Below are positions 18,555 through 26,511 of a DNA stretch of 64,000 nt, one piece after another (position 1 is the stretch's first letter; the number at the start of each line of letters is the position of its first letter). The stretch is from the NCBI GenBank assembly GCA_038148755.1, contig JAYQWA010000002.1, positions 192,503 to 256,502 of the forward strand, in the 5' to 3' direction. The notes beneath the pieces are model-generated. The model was not told where the DNA came from and ran no database searches. It saw nothing but the letters and a program-made list of their open reading frames with translations. The position numbers were made by a program, and so were the translations under genes. The stretch is from UBA5109 sp038148755. Lineage in GTDB: Bacteria > Pseudomonadota > Gammaproteobacteria > Pseudomonadales > Pseudohongiellaceae.

Positions 18555-18944
18555 ATGTTTAGCAAGCACACTGCCAGTCCGAGCCAGCTTACCGGTTTAT
18601 ATTTTGAAAAACTGGCGCTTAAGCATTTAAAAAAGCACAAATTGAAACTGCTACGGCAAAACTATCATTGCCGCCTGGGTGAAATTGATCTGGTCATGCG
18701 GGGTGGAGACTGCCTCGTCTTTGTCGAGGTTCGTTTTAGAAACAACACGGATTTTGGCGCTGGCCTGGACACAGTCAATCCAGGCAAGCAACGCAAACTC
18801 GTCTTAACTGCCCAGCACTACCTGATACAGGCAGGCCTTTACGAGAACACGCCTGCCCGTTTTGATGTGGTCAGCATTTCCAGGCAAAACGCCAAACCGG
18901 AACTGGTCTGGATCAGAAACGCTTTCCTGTGCTCATTCGATTAA
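18555..18944 (+). CDS. yraN: YraN family protein (UPF0102)
   Basis: Small protein with a predicted Holliday-junction-resolvase-like nuclease fold; no established role. 129 aa from the ATG with GGGAAG upstream (18545-18550); longer in-frame starts run back into lpoA and lack support. The core is YFEKLALKHL followed by CRLGEIDLVM and CLVFVEVRFR, giving the E-I-D and E-V-R acid/basic residues of the fold. It follows lpoA by 31 bp. Confidence 0.92.
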   Translation: MFSKHTASPSQLTGLYFEKLALKHLKKHKLKLLRQNYHCRLGEIDLVMRGGDCLVFVEVRFRNNTDFGAGLDTVNPGKQRKLVLTAQHYLIQAGLYENTPARFDVVSISRQNAKPELVWIRNAFLCSFD

Positions 18945-18983
18945 GTTGTCAGCGCAAAATTACTCGCTGATCGTCACCAGCTC

Positions 18984-19799
18984 TTAAGCACTGACATCTT
19001 CGTATCTATCCAGCACGTGTCTGACCAGGCCGCTTCTGACAGAATCTCCGCGTTCAAAGGTATGTACATGCACCCCTGGCAAACCACGTAATCTGTGTAC
19101 GGCATCATCCAGACCGTTAGGTCCTCTGATGTCGCTTTGATTGGTATCACCGTTAACAACCACTTTGCATTCCTCGCCGATTCGGGTCAGAAACATTTTC
19201 ATCTGACTTGGCGTTACGTTTTGCGCTTCGTCCAGAATCACAAAAGTGGAAGCATTAAAGGTTTTACCACGCATGTAAGCCAAAGGGGCGCCGACAATAC
19301 GACCGTGCCGTAAACAGTATTCCACGACTCCCTTACCAAGACGCTCATTCAGAATGTCACGAAAGGCATCGATATAGACTGAAAATTTATCTTCAAGCTT
19401 ACCCGGCAGGAAACCTAATTGTTCACCTGCTTCTACCGCAGGCCGGGTGAAAATAATTCTTTCTATTCGTCCTGACTCCAAAGCCTGTGCGGCAAGCGCG
19501 CCAGCACAATAAGATTTACCCGTACCGGCAGGGCCAAGGCCAAAGGTCAGGCAGTTATTTTTAATGGCATTAATATATTTTTGTTGGGCGGGATTTTTGG
19601 CTTGAAGCGGGAGTTTGTGTTGCTGTGGTCTGTAAGCTGTATCAAGCAAGCTGTTAAGCTCGACGATATTACTGGGTTCTTCGGGATGGCGACGCTTGTG
19701 TCTATCTTTGTATCTTTTACTGCTACTTTTGTGACCGTAGTCGGGGTGTACCATTTCGTCGCTGTATTGAATCGAACGCTTACGCGATCTCTTTGCCAT
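18984..19799 (-). CDS. PhoH family ATPase
   Basis: Cytosolic P-loop NTPase of the PhoH family, often linked to RNA metabolism; precise function unknown. 271 aa. A basic, low-complexity N-terminus (residues 1-45, many Lys/Arg/His) precedes the ATPase domain: FGLGPAGTGKSYCAGA (Walker A), FTRPAVEAGEQLGFLPG, VILDEAQNVTPSQMKMFLTR (Walker B) and VVVNGDTNQSD. The ATG with GGAG seven bases upstream is preferred over a GTG two codons earlier. No ybeY or ybeX partner is adjacent, and it is inserted between yraN and gmhA, which adjoin in related genomes. Confidence 0.9.
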   Translation of the reverse strand: MAKRSRKRSIQYSDEMVHPDYGHKSSSKRYKDRHKRRHPEEPSNIVELNSLLDTAYRPQQHKLPLQAKNPAQQKYINAIKNNCLTFGLGPAGTGKSYCAGALAAQALESGRIERIIFTRPAVEAGEQLGFLPGKLEDKFSVYIDAFRDILNERLGKGVVEYCLRHGRIVGAPLAYMRGKTFNASTFVILDEAQNVTPSQMKMFLTRIGEECKVVVNGDTNQSDIRGPNGLDDAVHRLRGLPGVHVHTFERGDSVRSGLVRHVLDRYEDVSA

Positions 19800-20102
19800 G
19801 CTCACTCTCCAATTTGATAAATAAAAGACTCGAGTTGAGAAAATGTGTTAGCACCCTTTATCTCTGTATTGATCTCTGACTCAGATGCCGCTGACATTGA
19901 AATAGTAAAATGATTGCTGTGCGATAAACCTCCTGTATGAAATGAAAATTTTTAATCAAGAATTACGCTAGAACTGTACTAGCTGTGTACAGTCTGACAC
20001 AATTGCGCTCAGCAATGCAATGGCAAACATATTTTAAATAGCTAAAAGCTTAAAAACTTTAGTTTACTATTGAAAAGATTAATTTCTTATTGAGACAGCA
20101 CT

Positions 20103-20693
20103 ATGGACTATCTGGAACGGGTCAAAGGCTTTTTTGCAGCGAGTATAGAATGCAAAATGCAATCAATGGAAGCGATCAGCCCCAGTATTACTGATGCTGC
20201 CAAGGTGATGGTGGAAGCCTTACTGAATGAAAAGAAGATACTGGCCTGTGGCAACGGCGGCTCAGCCGGTGATGCTCAGCATTTCTCGGCCGAGCTGATA
20301 AACCGCTTTGAAAGGGAACGTCCGCCCTTACCTGCCATTGCTTTAACCACCGATACTTCTACCCTGACATCCATTGCCAACGATTATTCCTTTGAGGAAG
20401 TCTTTTCAAAGCAGGTTCGCGCTCTGGGCCAAAGCGGTGATGTCTTACTGGGCATTTCCACCAGTGGTAATTCGCCAAATGTTATCGAAGCCATCAAGAT
20501 TGCGCATGCCCGTGAGATGAAAGTGATAATGTTGAGTGGCCGGGAAGGTGGTGCCATGCGGGAACTGATTAAACCCGGTGATGTCGAAATCTGCGTGCCA
20601 TCACAGGTCACTGCCCGCATTCAGGAAGTACACTTACTGGTGATACATTGTCTCTGTGATTTAATCGATACTCAGTTATTCGGGCCAGAATAG
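20103..20693 (+). CDS. gmhA: SIS-domain phosphoheptose isomerase (GmhA/DiaA family)
   Basis: Either sedoheptulose-7-phosphate isomerase for LPS heptose, or the DnaA-binding initiation factor DiaA, which is its paralogue. 196 aa, the length of E. coli DiaA. Motifs: CGNGGSAGDAQHFSAEL, TDTSTLTSIANDYSFEEVF, GISTSGNSPN, ARIQEVHLLVIHCLCDLID. The Glu in FSAEL and the His in QEVHLL match the catalytic pair of GmhA, whereas E. coli DiaA lacks that Glu. The lpoA-yraN-x-dolP setting is that of diaA. The name follows the active-site residues. The divergent gap before it (19800-20102) is AT-rich with no clear element. Confidence 0.85.
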   Translation: MDYLERVKGFFAASIECKMQSMEAISPSITDAAKVMVEALLNEKKILACGNGGSAGDAQHFSAELINRFERERPPLPAIALTTDTSTLTSIANDYSFEEVFSKQVRALGQSGDVLLGISTSGNSPNVIEAIKIAHAREMKVIMLSGREGGAMRELIKPGDVEICVPSQVTARIQEVHLLVIHCLCDLIDTQLFGPE

Positions 20694-20728
20694 TCATATC
20701 ACATCAGATATCTTGGGAGTTATTAATC

Positions 20729-21310
20729 ATGTTTCGTCGGCTTCTAGTTCTATCTCTAGTTTGCACCACACTCTTAACCACGGCCTGTGCCTCGGTCATC
20801 AGCACCTTAAATGGTAATGACAGCATTCAGGAAGATCAGGGTAGCCGAACGGCTGGTTCGGTGCTTGATGATGGCGCTATCGAGACCATGATCGCGGTCA
20901 ATTTAAATGCGGCAGATGATGAACTGCGGGCGTCCAACATTGACGTTATCAGCTTCAACCAGACTGTACTGCTCGTCGGTCAGGTTCCCACCCAGGAACT
21001 GAAAAATCTGGCTACACGGGTTGCCACTACCAGTAACAGCCGGGTCAAAACTGTCTACAACGAACTTGAAGTTGCCGGTGATACGTCCTTTCTTTCACGG
21101 ACCAACGATGCCTGGCTTTCAACAAAAATAAAATCACTGATGCTGGTTAATGATGATGTCGAAGGACTACGCACCAAAGTCGTTACAGAAAATGGGGTCG
21201 TTTATCTGATGGGTCTGTTAACGCGCGCCGAAGCCGATCAGGCTGTGGATCTGGTCAGTAAAACCAGCGGCGTGGTGAAAGTTGTCAGAGCTTTTGAATA
21301 TATCGACTGA
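20729..21310 (+). CDS. dolP: Outer-membrane lipoprotein DolP (YraP), two BON domains
   Basis: Supports outer-membrane integrity and sits at division sites and BAM in E. coli. 193 aa. Signal peptide with lipobox TTAC (Cys20). Two BON domains: about residues 48-117 (AIETMIAVNLNAADDELRASN, VLLVGQVPTQE) and 126-193 (DAWLSTKIKSLMLVNDDVEG, VVYLMGLLTRAEADQAVD). It follows gmhA by 35 bp, same strand, so probably cotranscribed. Confidence 0.93.
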   Translation: MFRRLLVLSLVCTTLLTTACASVISTLNGNDSIQEDQGSRTAGSVLDDGAIETMIAVNLNAADDELRASNIDVISFNQTVLLVGQVPTQELKNLATRVATTSNSRVKTVYNELEVAGDTSFLSRTNDAWLSTKIKSLMLVNDDVEGLRTKVVTENGVVYLMGLLTRAEADQAVDLVSKTSGVVKVVRAFEYID

Positions 21311-21335
21311 TTTATTTCAAGAGTTATTGTAAAGC

Positions 21336-21776
21336 CTATTTCACAACCCGTAGTGAAGGTTTGCTGCCTTTCCCACTCTTTTTATCTTTTGCGCCAGACT
21401 TGCCTGCTCCTGAAAATGAGCCATCCAGGCCGCTTATGGGTGACGGGGGGTCGGGGATAGGATCATCACTTTCAAAGACCATGCCTTGTCCGTTTTCTCT
21501 GGCATAGATACTCATGACTGCATTGACAGGAACATAAACCTTGGTTGGAATGCCGCCGAATCGACCTTCAAATTCTATGGCAGCGTTACTGATGTTCAGA
21601 GTTTTGATGGCCTGGGGAGAGATATTCAGGACAATCTGGCCGTCTTTGACATATTCTTGAGGAACCTGCACCCCTTGGGTATAGGCATTGATCAGGATGT
21701 AAGGCGTGAAATTATTATCAAGAATCCATTCGTGTAAGGCTCTTATCATATAGGGACGATGAGAAGTCATAGTCAT
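21336..21776 (-). CDS. sspB: ClpXP protease specificity-enhancing factor SspB
   Basis: Adaptor that delivers ssrA-tagged proteins to ClpXP. 146 aa: the folded substrate-binding domain is residues 1-105 (MIRALHEWILDNNFTPYI, VLNISPQAIKTLNI, FGGIPTKVYVPVNAVMSIYARENGQGM), followed by a flexible Gly/Ser/Lys linker and the C-terminal ClpX-binding tail PSLRVVK. It lies 49 bp after sspA on the same strand, the usual sspAB operon. Confidence 0.96.
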   Translation of the reverse strand: MTMTSHRPYMIRALHEWILDNNFTPYILINAYTQGVQVPQEYVKDGQIVLNISPQAIKTLNISNAAIEFEGRFGGIPTKVYVPVNAVMSIYARENGQGMVFESDDPIPDPPSPISGLDGSFSGAGKSGAKDKKSGKGSKPSLRVVK

Positions 21777-21825
21777 ACAGTTTACCCTGCTTTCCCCGGC
21801 CAGATAAGGGCTTGCATAGATACCC

Positions 21826-22464
21826 TTACCAGATAATCATTTCCTTTTCCTGTTCAGACAGAGACTCCTGAACGGACTCGCGCTCAAACAGACGCTGACG
21901 GTATTCCAGGAGTGCTTTAGTTGCTTTGGTGTCTGGTAGCTTAATCCTCAACTCGGGCAAACGCCAGAGAATTGGCAATACACAACAGTCAACGATGGTA
22001 AATTCGTCACTCATAAAATAAGGCTTTTCAGCAAAGATAGGGGCAATCGCCACCAGATTTTCCCGCAACTCCTTACGGGCTGCATCCAGTTCCTTTTCCG
22101 GTGCTGTTTCAGCCTGCAACATATCAACCAGTCCGCACCAGTCCTTTTCTATGCGGTGCATCCAGAGTCGGCTTTGTGCTCGGGCTACCGGATAAACAGG
22201 AAACAAAGGCGGATGAGGAAATCTTTCGTCCAGATATTCCATCATGATGTTTGGCTCATACAGGACAAGATCACGGTCAACAAGAGTCGGCAGACTGTTG
22301 TAGGGGTTCAGATCAGCGAGATCTTCAGGCTTATCGTGGATATCGACATCAACAATATCTACGGTAACGCCCTTTTCAGCCAGCACAATTCTTACACGGT
22401 GACTATACTGACTGGAACCGTCTGAATAAAACAACATTGAAGAGCGTTTTGTTACAACTCCCAT
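21826..22464 (-). CDS. sspA: Stringent starvation protein SspA
   Basis: Glutathione-transferase-fold protein that binds RNA polymerase and affects stationary-phase and acid-stress transcription. 212 aa. N-terminal thioredoxin-like domain has SSMLFYSDGSSQYSHRVRIV, NPYNSLPTLVDRDLVLYEP and IMMEYLDERFPHPPL; the rest is the helical domain. The glutathione-site residue of true GSTs is replaced, as in other SspA. Upstream of sspB and just downstream of the bc1 genes. Confidence 0.95.
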   Translation of the reverse strand: MGVVTKRSSMLFYSDGSSQYSHRVRIVLAEKGVTVDIVDVDIHDKPEDLADLNPYNSLPTLVDRDLVLYEPNIMMEYLDERFPHPPLFPVYPVARAQSRLWMHRIEKDWCGLVDMLQAETAPEKELDAARKELRENLVAIAPIFAEKPYFMSDEFTIVDCCVLPILWRLPELRIKLPDTKATKALLEYRQRLFERESVQESLSEQEKEMIIW

Positions 22465-22491
22465 ACTTAAGCCTCTTAATTAAAAATTCTA

Positions 22492-24504
22492 TTAATGTTC
22501 GATATCTTTCCAGTATTCCCGGTTCAGCATGTAGACCAGCACGAACAGGAAGGCCAGGAAGAAAAGGACGAAACCGCCAATCCTTTCACGGTCCAATCTT
22601 GAGGGTTCACCCATATAGTAGAGGAAATTAACCAGGTCATAAACAACTTCATCAAATGCTTCTTCGCTTAACATGCCAGTACCCGACACATGGTGTAATT
22701 CTTCACAATGCTCTGGGTCACAAGTCTGGTCACCTTGCAGTTCCTGTAAAACATTCGGCATACCAACATTAGCAAATACACGGTTATTCACCCCGAAAGG
22801 ACGTGAAGGGTCAAGGTAAAAACCTTTTAAGTAGCCGTACAGCCAGGCCGGTTCACGTACCCGTGCAACCAGTGTTAAATCAGGTGGAGCAACGCCAAAC
22901 CAGTTTTCAGCAGTATCCGGCATTGAACTTACCATGAGATCACCGAATTCTGTTTCAGGGTTGAAAATGATATTTTCCATCATGATATCTTCAGGAATAT
23001 TCAGATCTTCAGCCACACGCTGATATCGTGAATATTGCGCTGAATGGCAGCCCATACAGTAGTTTACAAAAGTCTGTAAGCCGGACTGCAACGAAGGCGT
23101 ATCTTTGAGATCCATTTCAACATGCTCAAGCTCAACTTCGGCTTCTGCGCCAACGGCAGATAAAGGCACTACCGTGAAGACCACAATGATACCGAGCACC
23201 AGCAGTAACTGCGGTATGCTGATGAAACGTCCTGTTACCCGCTCAGGTGGTGTGGTGGTCTGCTCTTTACGTGTGTACCAGGGCATGGCCAGAAAATAGG
23301 CGAAATAAATCACGGTGCATAGCTGTGCCAGCGCAGTTCTGGGACCAGTAGCAATTTGAGTGCCCAACACTCCCAGAATGATGAAGCTGATAACGAAAGC
23401 CAGCAACGCGACGCGGCTGTACATGCCTTTATAACGCATGGATTTAACCGGGCTTCTGTCCAGCCAGGGCATGACAAACAAAATAGCAATCGCGCCAGCC
23501 ATCACCACCAGTCCCCAAAATTTGGCATCAATACCAAACAATGGATAAGTCACCGCACGCAGCATTGAGTAGAACGGCGTGAAATACCAGACAGGTGCAA
23601 TATGCTCAGGCGTTTTCAGGTTGTTTGCCTGTTCAAAGTTGGCATACTCCAGGAAGTAACCGCCCATTTCCGGCATAAAGAAAATCACAAAAGCAAAGAC
23701 AAACAGGAAGACAACAACGCCTACCAGATCATGCACTGTGTAATAAGGGTGGAAAGCAATACCATCCAGCGGAATACCGTTGGCATCTTTATTCTTCTTG
23801 ATTTCAATACCGTCAGGATTATTGGAACCGACTTCGTGCAGGGCCAGCAGGTGTAAAACCACCAGAGCAACCAATACCAAAGGCAATGCAATAACATGCA
23901 GAGCAAAGAAACGGTTCAGCGTTGCACCTGAAATCAGGTAGTCTCCCTGAATCCAGACCATCAGGTCTTCCCCAACAAAGGGGATGGCTCCGGCCAGAGA
24001 CACAATCACGTTAGCGCCCCAGTACGACATCTGTCCCCATGGCAGTACATAACCCATAAAGCCTTCGGCCATTAGGATCAGATAGATGGTCATACCGAAT
24101 ATCCAGATCAATTCTCTGGGTTTCTGGTAAGAACCATACATAAGACCACGGAACATATGTAAATAGACAACGACAAAAAATGCAGAAGCGCCTGTAGAGT
24201 GTAAATAGCGAAGAATCCAGCCATAGTCGACATCACGCATGATGTATTCAACCGAAGCGAAAGCGCCATCTGCACTGGGGACATAATTCATGGTTAACCA
24301 GATGCCTGTTAACAGCTGGTTAACTAATACAAATAAGGAAAGTACGCCAAATCCATACCACAAATTAAAATTTTTCGGCGCATAGTATTTGGTCATATGC
24401 TTTTCGATTGCCTGGGTTACAGGCAGGCGCGCATCTATCCACGCCATAAAAGCATTTTTCTTGGGTTGATTCATTTCTGTTGCATTGCTCATTTCTTCAC
24501 TCAT
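22492..24504 (-). CDS. fbcH: Fused cytochrome b / cytochrome c1 of the bc1 complex
   Basis: Subunits of ubiquinol:cytochrome c oxidoreductase encoded as one 670-aa reading frame. Residues 1 to about 420 are cytochrome b: PVTQAIEKHMTKYY, VVYLHMFRGLMYGS, MGYVLPWGQMSYWGA, FFALHVIALPL and the Qo-site PEHIAPVWYF. A hydrophobic segment (about 430-452) ending SAVGAEA looks like an internal signal peptide. Residues about 453-670 are cytochrome c1: heme motif CMGCH at 483-487, axial Met in NVGMPNVL (Met582), C-terminal anchor. The ATG overlaps the petA stop (TAATG). Fused preproteins of this kind (fbcH) are processed in Bradyrhizobium; processing here is inferred. Confidence 0.93.
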   Translation of the reverse strand: MSEEMSNATEMNQPKKNAFMAWIDARLPVTQAIEKHMTKYYAPKNFNLWYGFGVLSLFVLVNQLLTGIWLTMNYVPSADGAFASVEYIMRDVDYGWILRYLHSTGASAFFVVVYLHMFRGLMYGSYQKPRELIWIFGMTIYLILMAEGFMGYVLPWGQMSYWGANVIVSLAGAIPFVGEDLMVWIQGDYLISGATLNRFFALHVIALPLVLVALVVLHLLALHEVGSNNPDGIEIKKNKDANGIPLDGIAFHPYYTVHDLVGVVVFLFVFAFVIFFMPEMGGYFLEYANFEQANNLKTPEHIAPVWYFTPFYSMLRAVTYPLFGIDAKFWGLVVMAGAIAILFVMPWLDRSPVKSMRYKGMYSRVALLAFVISFIILGVLGTQIATGPRTALAQLCTVIYFAYFLAMPWYTRKEQTTTPPERVTGRFISIPQLLLVLGIIVVFTVVPLSAVGAEAEVELEHVEMDLKDTPSLQSGLQTFVNYCMGCHSAQYSRYQRVAEDLNIPEDIMMENIIFNPETEFGDLMVSSMPDTAENWFGVAPPDLTLVARVREPAWLYGYLKGFYLDPSRPFGVNNRVFANVGMPNVLQELQGDQTCDPEHCEELHHVSGTGMLSEEAFDEVVYDLVNFLYYMGEPSRLDRERIGGFVLFFLAFLFVLVYMLNREYWKDIEH

Positions 24505-25103
24505 TATGAATTCCCCCCGTCTACACCAATCACAATGACGTTATCACCCTCATAAGAGTGTGGAGGTACAACCAGATTATCCGGTGCAGGCACCCCGCTA
24601 TAGACACGACCGGCAAGATCGAACATGGAACCATGACAAGGGCAGAAAAAACCGCCTTTCCAGTCAGGATCATATTCCTGTGGCGTGACTTCAGTATTGA
24701 TGCGGGGTGAACAACCCAGATGTGTGCAAAGCCCTACATAAACACCGACTTCAGGACGGATTGAGCGATAGGCATTCTGGGCATACTCTGGCTGCTGGTC
24801 ACTTTCAGATTCCGGATCCGAAAGATGGTCGGTGAAATTGTCCAGATTATCCAGGGTTTCCTGATCCCGGCGTAAGACAAAAATAGGTTGACCGCGCCAG
24901 GCTGGCATGGGGCCTAACAATTCACCAGGCTCAAGCCTGCTGATATCGATGGTTACAGGCGCACCTGCTGCCAATGCCCTGGCACTGGGATTCCAGGAGC
25001 CTACAAAAGGTACTGCTGCCCCAACGGCTCCGGCCGCTCCGACAACTGAAGTACTCCCAATTAAAAAACGTCTGCGATTATTGCTGTTGGAACCGCCACT
25101 CAC
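24504..25103 (-). CDS. petA: Ubiquinol-cytochrome c reductase iron-sulfur subunit (Rieske)
   Basis: High-potential [2Fe-2S] subunit of the bc1 complex, periplasmic with an uncleaved Tat-type anchor. 199 aa. N-terminus SNNRRRFLIGSTSVVGAAG fits a Tat signal; cluster ligands are in CTHLGCSPR and CPCHGSMFD. The start is GTG with AGGAG nine bases upstream; no nearby ATG is in frame. First gene of the bc1 operon. Confidence 0.96.
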   Translation of the reverse strand: MSGGSNSNNRRRFLIGSTSVVGAAGAVGAAVPFVGSWNPSARALAAGAPVTIDISRLEPGELLGPMPAWRGQPIFVLRRDQETLDNLDNFTDHLSDPESESDQQPEYAQNAYRSIRPEVGVYVGLCTHLGCSPRINTEVTPQEYDPDWKGGFFCPCHGSMFDLAGRVYSGVPAPDNLVVPPHSYEGDNVIVIGVDGGNS

Positions 25104-25242
25104 GATGAAATTCTCCTATTGGAAATGCTTGAAAGGATATTAGACACCAACCTACTATGGCGGGGCCGAAAACAGCGCGAATGCTACTAAAAAACACCAT
25201 TTTTTTCAAGGTGAAAACTTTCTTCTGTGGGTATTTTTAAGC

Positions 25243-25283
25243 AAAAAAAAACGCCGAAACATAAGAAATTCCGGCGTTTTTTT
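25243..25283 (-). terminator. Intrinsic terminator after rpsI
   Basis: Inverted repeat ACGCCG / CGGCGT with a 15-base loop, flanked by an A-run on one side and a T-run on the other, so it could work in both directions. It ends the rplM-rpsI transcript and isolates the bc1 operon. Confidence 0.85.
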
Positions 25284-25300
25284 GAAATCTAAAATAAATT

Positions 25301-25693
25301 CTAACGTTTTGAAAATTGTGGTTTCTTACGTGCTTTACGCAGACCAACTTTTTTACGTTCAACCTCACGTGAATCCCTGGTGACAAATCCGGCTTTACGC
25401 AGTGGCGTACGATTTTCTTCGTCATACTGCATCAAGGCCCGGGTTATACCATGCCTGATTGCGCCAGCCTGACCAAAACTACCGCCACCGACAACACTGA
25501 CCATAACATCAAACTTATCTGATACTTCAAGCAGCTCCAGTGGCTGACGCACAATCATACGTGCCACTTCACGACCGAAATAAGATTCCAGACTTCTTTT
25601 ATTAATGGAAATATTGCCACTACCGGGTGTCAAAAACACACGGGCTGTGGATGTTTTGCGTCGTCCGGTACCGTAATATTGAGTATCAGCCAT
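25301..25693 (-). CDS. rpsI: 30S ribosomal protein S9
   Basis: Binds 16S rRNA; its C-terminal tail contacts P-site tRNA. 130 aa. Begins YYGTGRRKTSTARVFL, contains GGGSFGQAGAIRHGITRAL and ends with the conserved basic tail KKPQFSKR. Downstream of rplM by 21 bp. Confidence 0.99.
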   Translation of the reverse strand: MADTQYYGTGRRKTSTARVFLTPGSGNISINKRSLESYFGREVARMIVRQPLELLEVSDKFDVMVSVVGGGSFGQAGAIRHGITRALMQYDEENRTPLRKAGFVTRDSREVERKKVGLRKARKKPQFSKR

Positions 25694-25714
25694 GCTTTAT
25701 TTACCTGTTACCTA

Positions 25715-26143
25715 CTATAAATTTATTTGAGCGGGCTGCTGAGCAGTATGAGGATGCTCAGTACCGGCATAAACTTTCAGCTTGCGAAACATCGCTCTGC
25801 CTAAAGGTGTATTCGGCAGCATGCCTTTTACAGCAAGCCTAATGACTTCTTCCGGGTTACGCTCAATCATTTCATTGAATGATTGTGACTTTAAACCACC
25901 CGGAAAGCCGGAATGATGATGATACATTTTATCCGTGGCTTTCTTGCCCGTTACCTTTACTTTCTCAGCATTAACCACAACAACATAGTCACCCGTATCA
26001 ACATGAGCGGTATATTCCGCTTTATGTTTACCACGCAGACGATGCGCAATCTCTGCAGACATACGGCCTAAAACCTGGTCTTCTGCATTAATCAGCACCC
26101 AATCATTTTGTGCAGTTTCTTTTTTTGCTGAAATAGTTTTCAT
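25715..26143 (-). CDS. rplM: 50S ribosomal protein L13
   Basis: Early-assembly 23S rRNA-binding protein. 142 aa, same length as E. coli L13. Motifs: DWVLINAEDQVLGRMSAEIA, HHHSGFPGGLKSQSFNEM, VKGMLPNTPLGRAMFRKL and GTEHPHTAQQP. First gene of the rplM-rpsI operon. Confidence 0.99.
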   Translation of the reverse strand: MKTISAKKETAQNDWVLINAEDQVLGRMSAEIAHRLRGKHKAEYTAHVDTGDYVVVVNAEKVKVTGKKATDKMYHHHSGFPGGLKSQSFNEMIERNPEEVIRLAVKGMLPNTPLGRAMFRKLKVYAGTEHPHTAQQPAQINL

Positions 26144-26243
26144 TACTTAATCTACTTGTTTTCTGTTGTATCTGCGGCTTTTCTATTCTGATTCCGACCT
26201 GATTTGGAAAGCTCAATCGGGCAAAGCCACAAACGGAGCGCGA

Positions 26244-26272
26244 ATTCTACAGATGGTGCAGTCGATATTCAA
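26244..26272 (-). promoter_or_regulatory. Predicted rplM-rpsI promoter
   Basis: Minus strand: TTGAAT (26267-26272), 17-bp spacer, TAGAAT (26244-26249), then a GC-rich discriminator TCGCGCTCC. Such discriminators are typical of promoters repressed by ppGpp and DksA. The leader to rplM would be about 95 nt, long enough for L13 autoregulation, though I could not define a structure. Confidence 0.65.
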
Positions 26273-26380
26273 GCATTCCGGACTGTTTTTCTTTAATAGC
26301 AAGTGTATTTGTTAAGGGAAGGAGAATCTGACGATGACACATAGAAACGTATCCCCATGACCTCGCCAAGCTGAAACTAT

Positions 26381-26505
26381 CCAGGGTGGCGTTCTGAGGC
26401 CTATGGGACGAGGCAAAAACGGCCGAAAAAACGGTGTTTACACACCAAGTAAATGAGTATTTTGAGGGTGCTTTTAACGAAGTATCGTGCCTACAGATAG
26501 CCACC
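26381..26505. repeat. Dispersed intergenic repeat, copy B (diverged)
   Basis: Shares the block order of the copies at 14549-14672 and 51603-51726: GGACGAGGCAAAAACGG, then GTTTACACACCAAGTAAATG, then CTTTTAACGAAGTATCGTGC. The middle GTTTAC / GTAAA(T) is a short inverted repeat. It lies just beyond the zapE stop. The remaining gap upstream of rplM (26144-26380) holds only the promoter above. Confidence 0.55.
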
Positions 26506-26511
26506 TTACAA

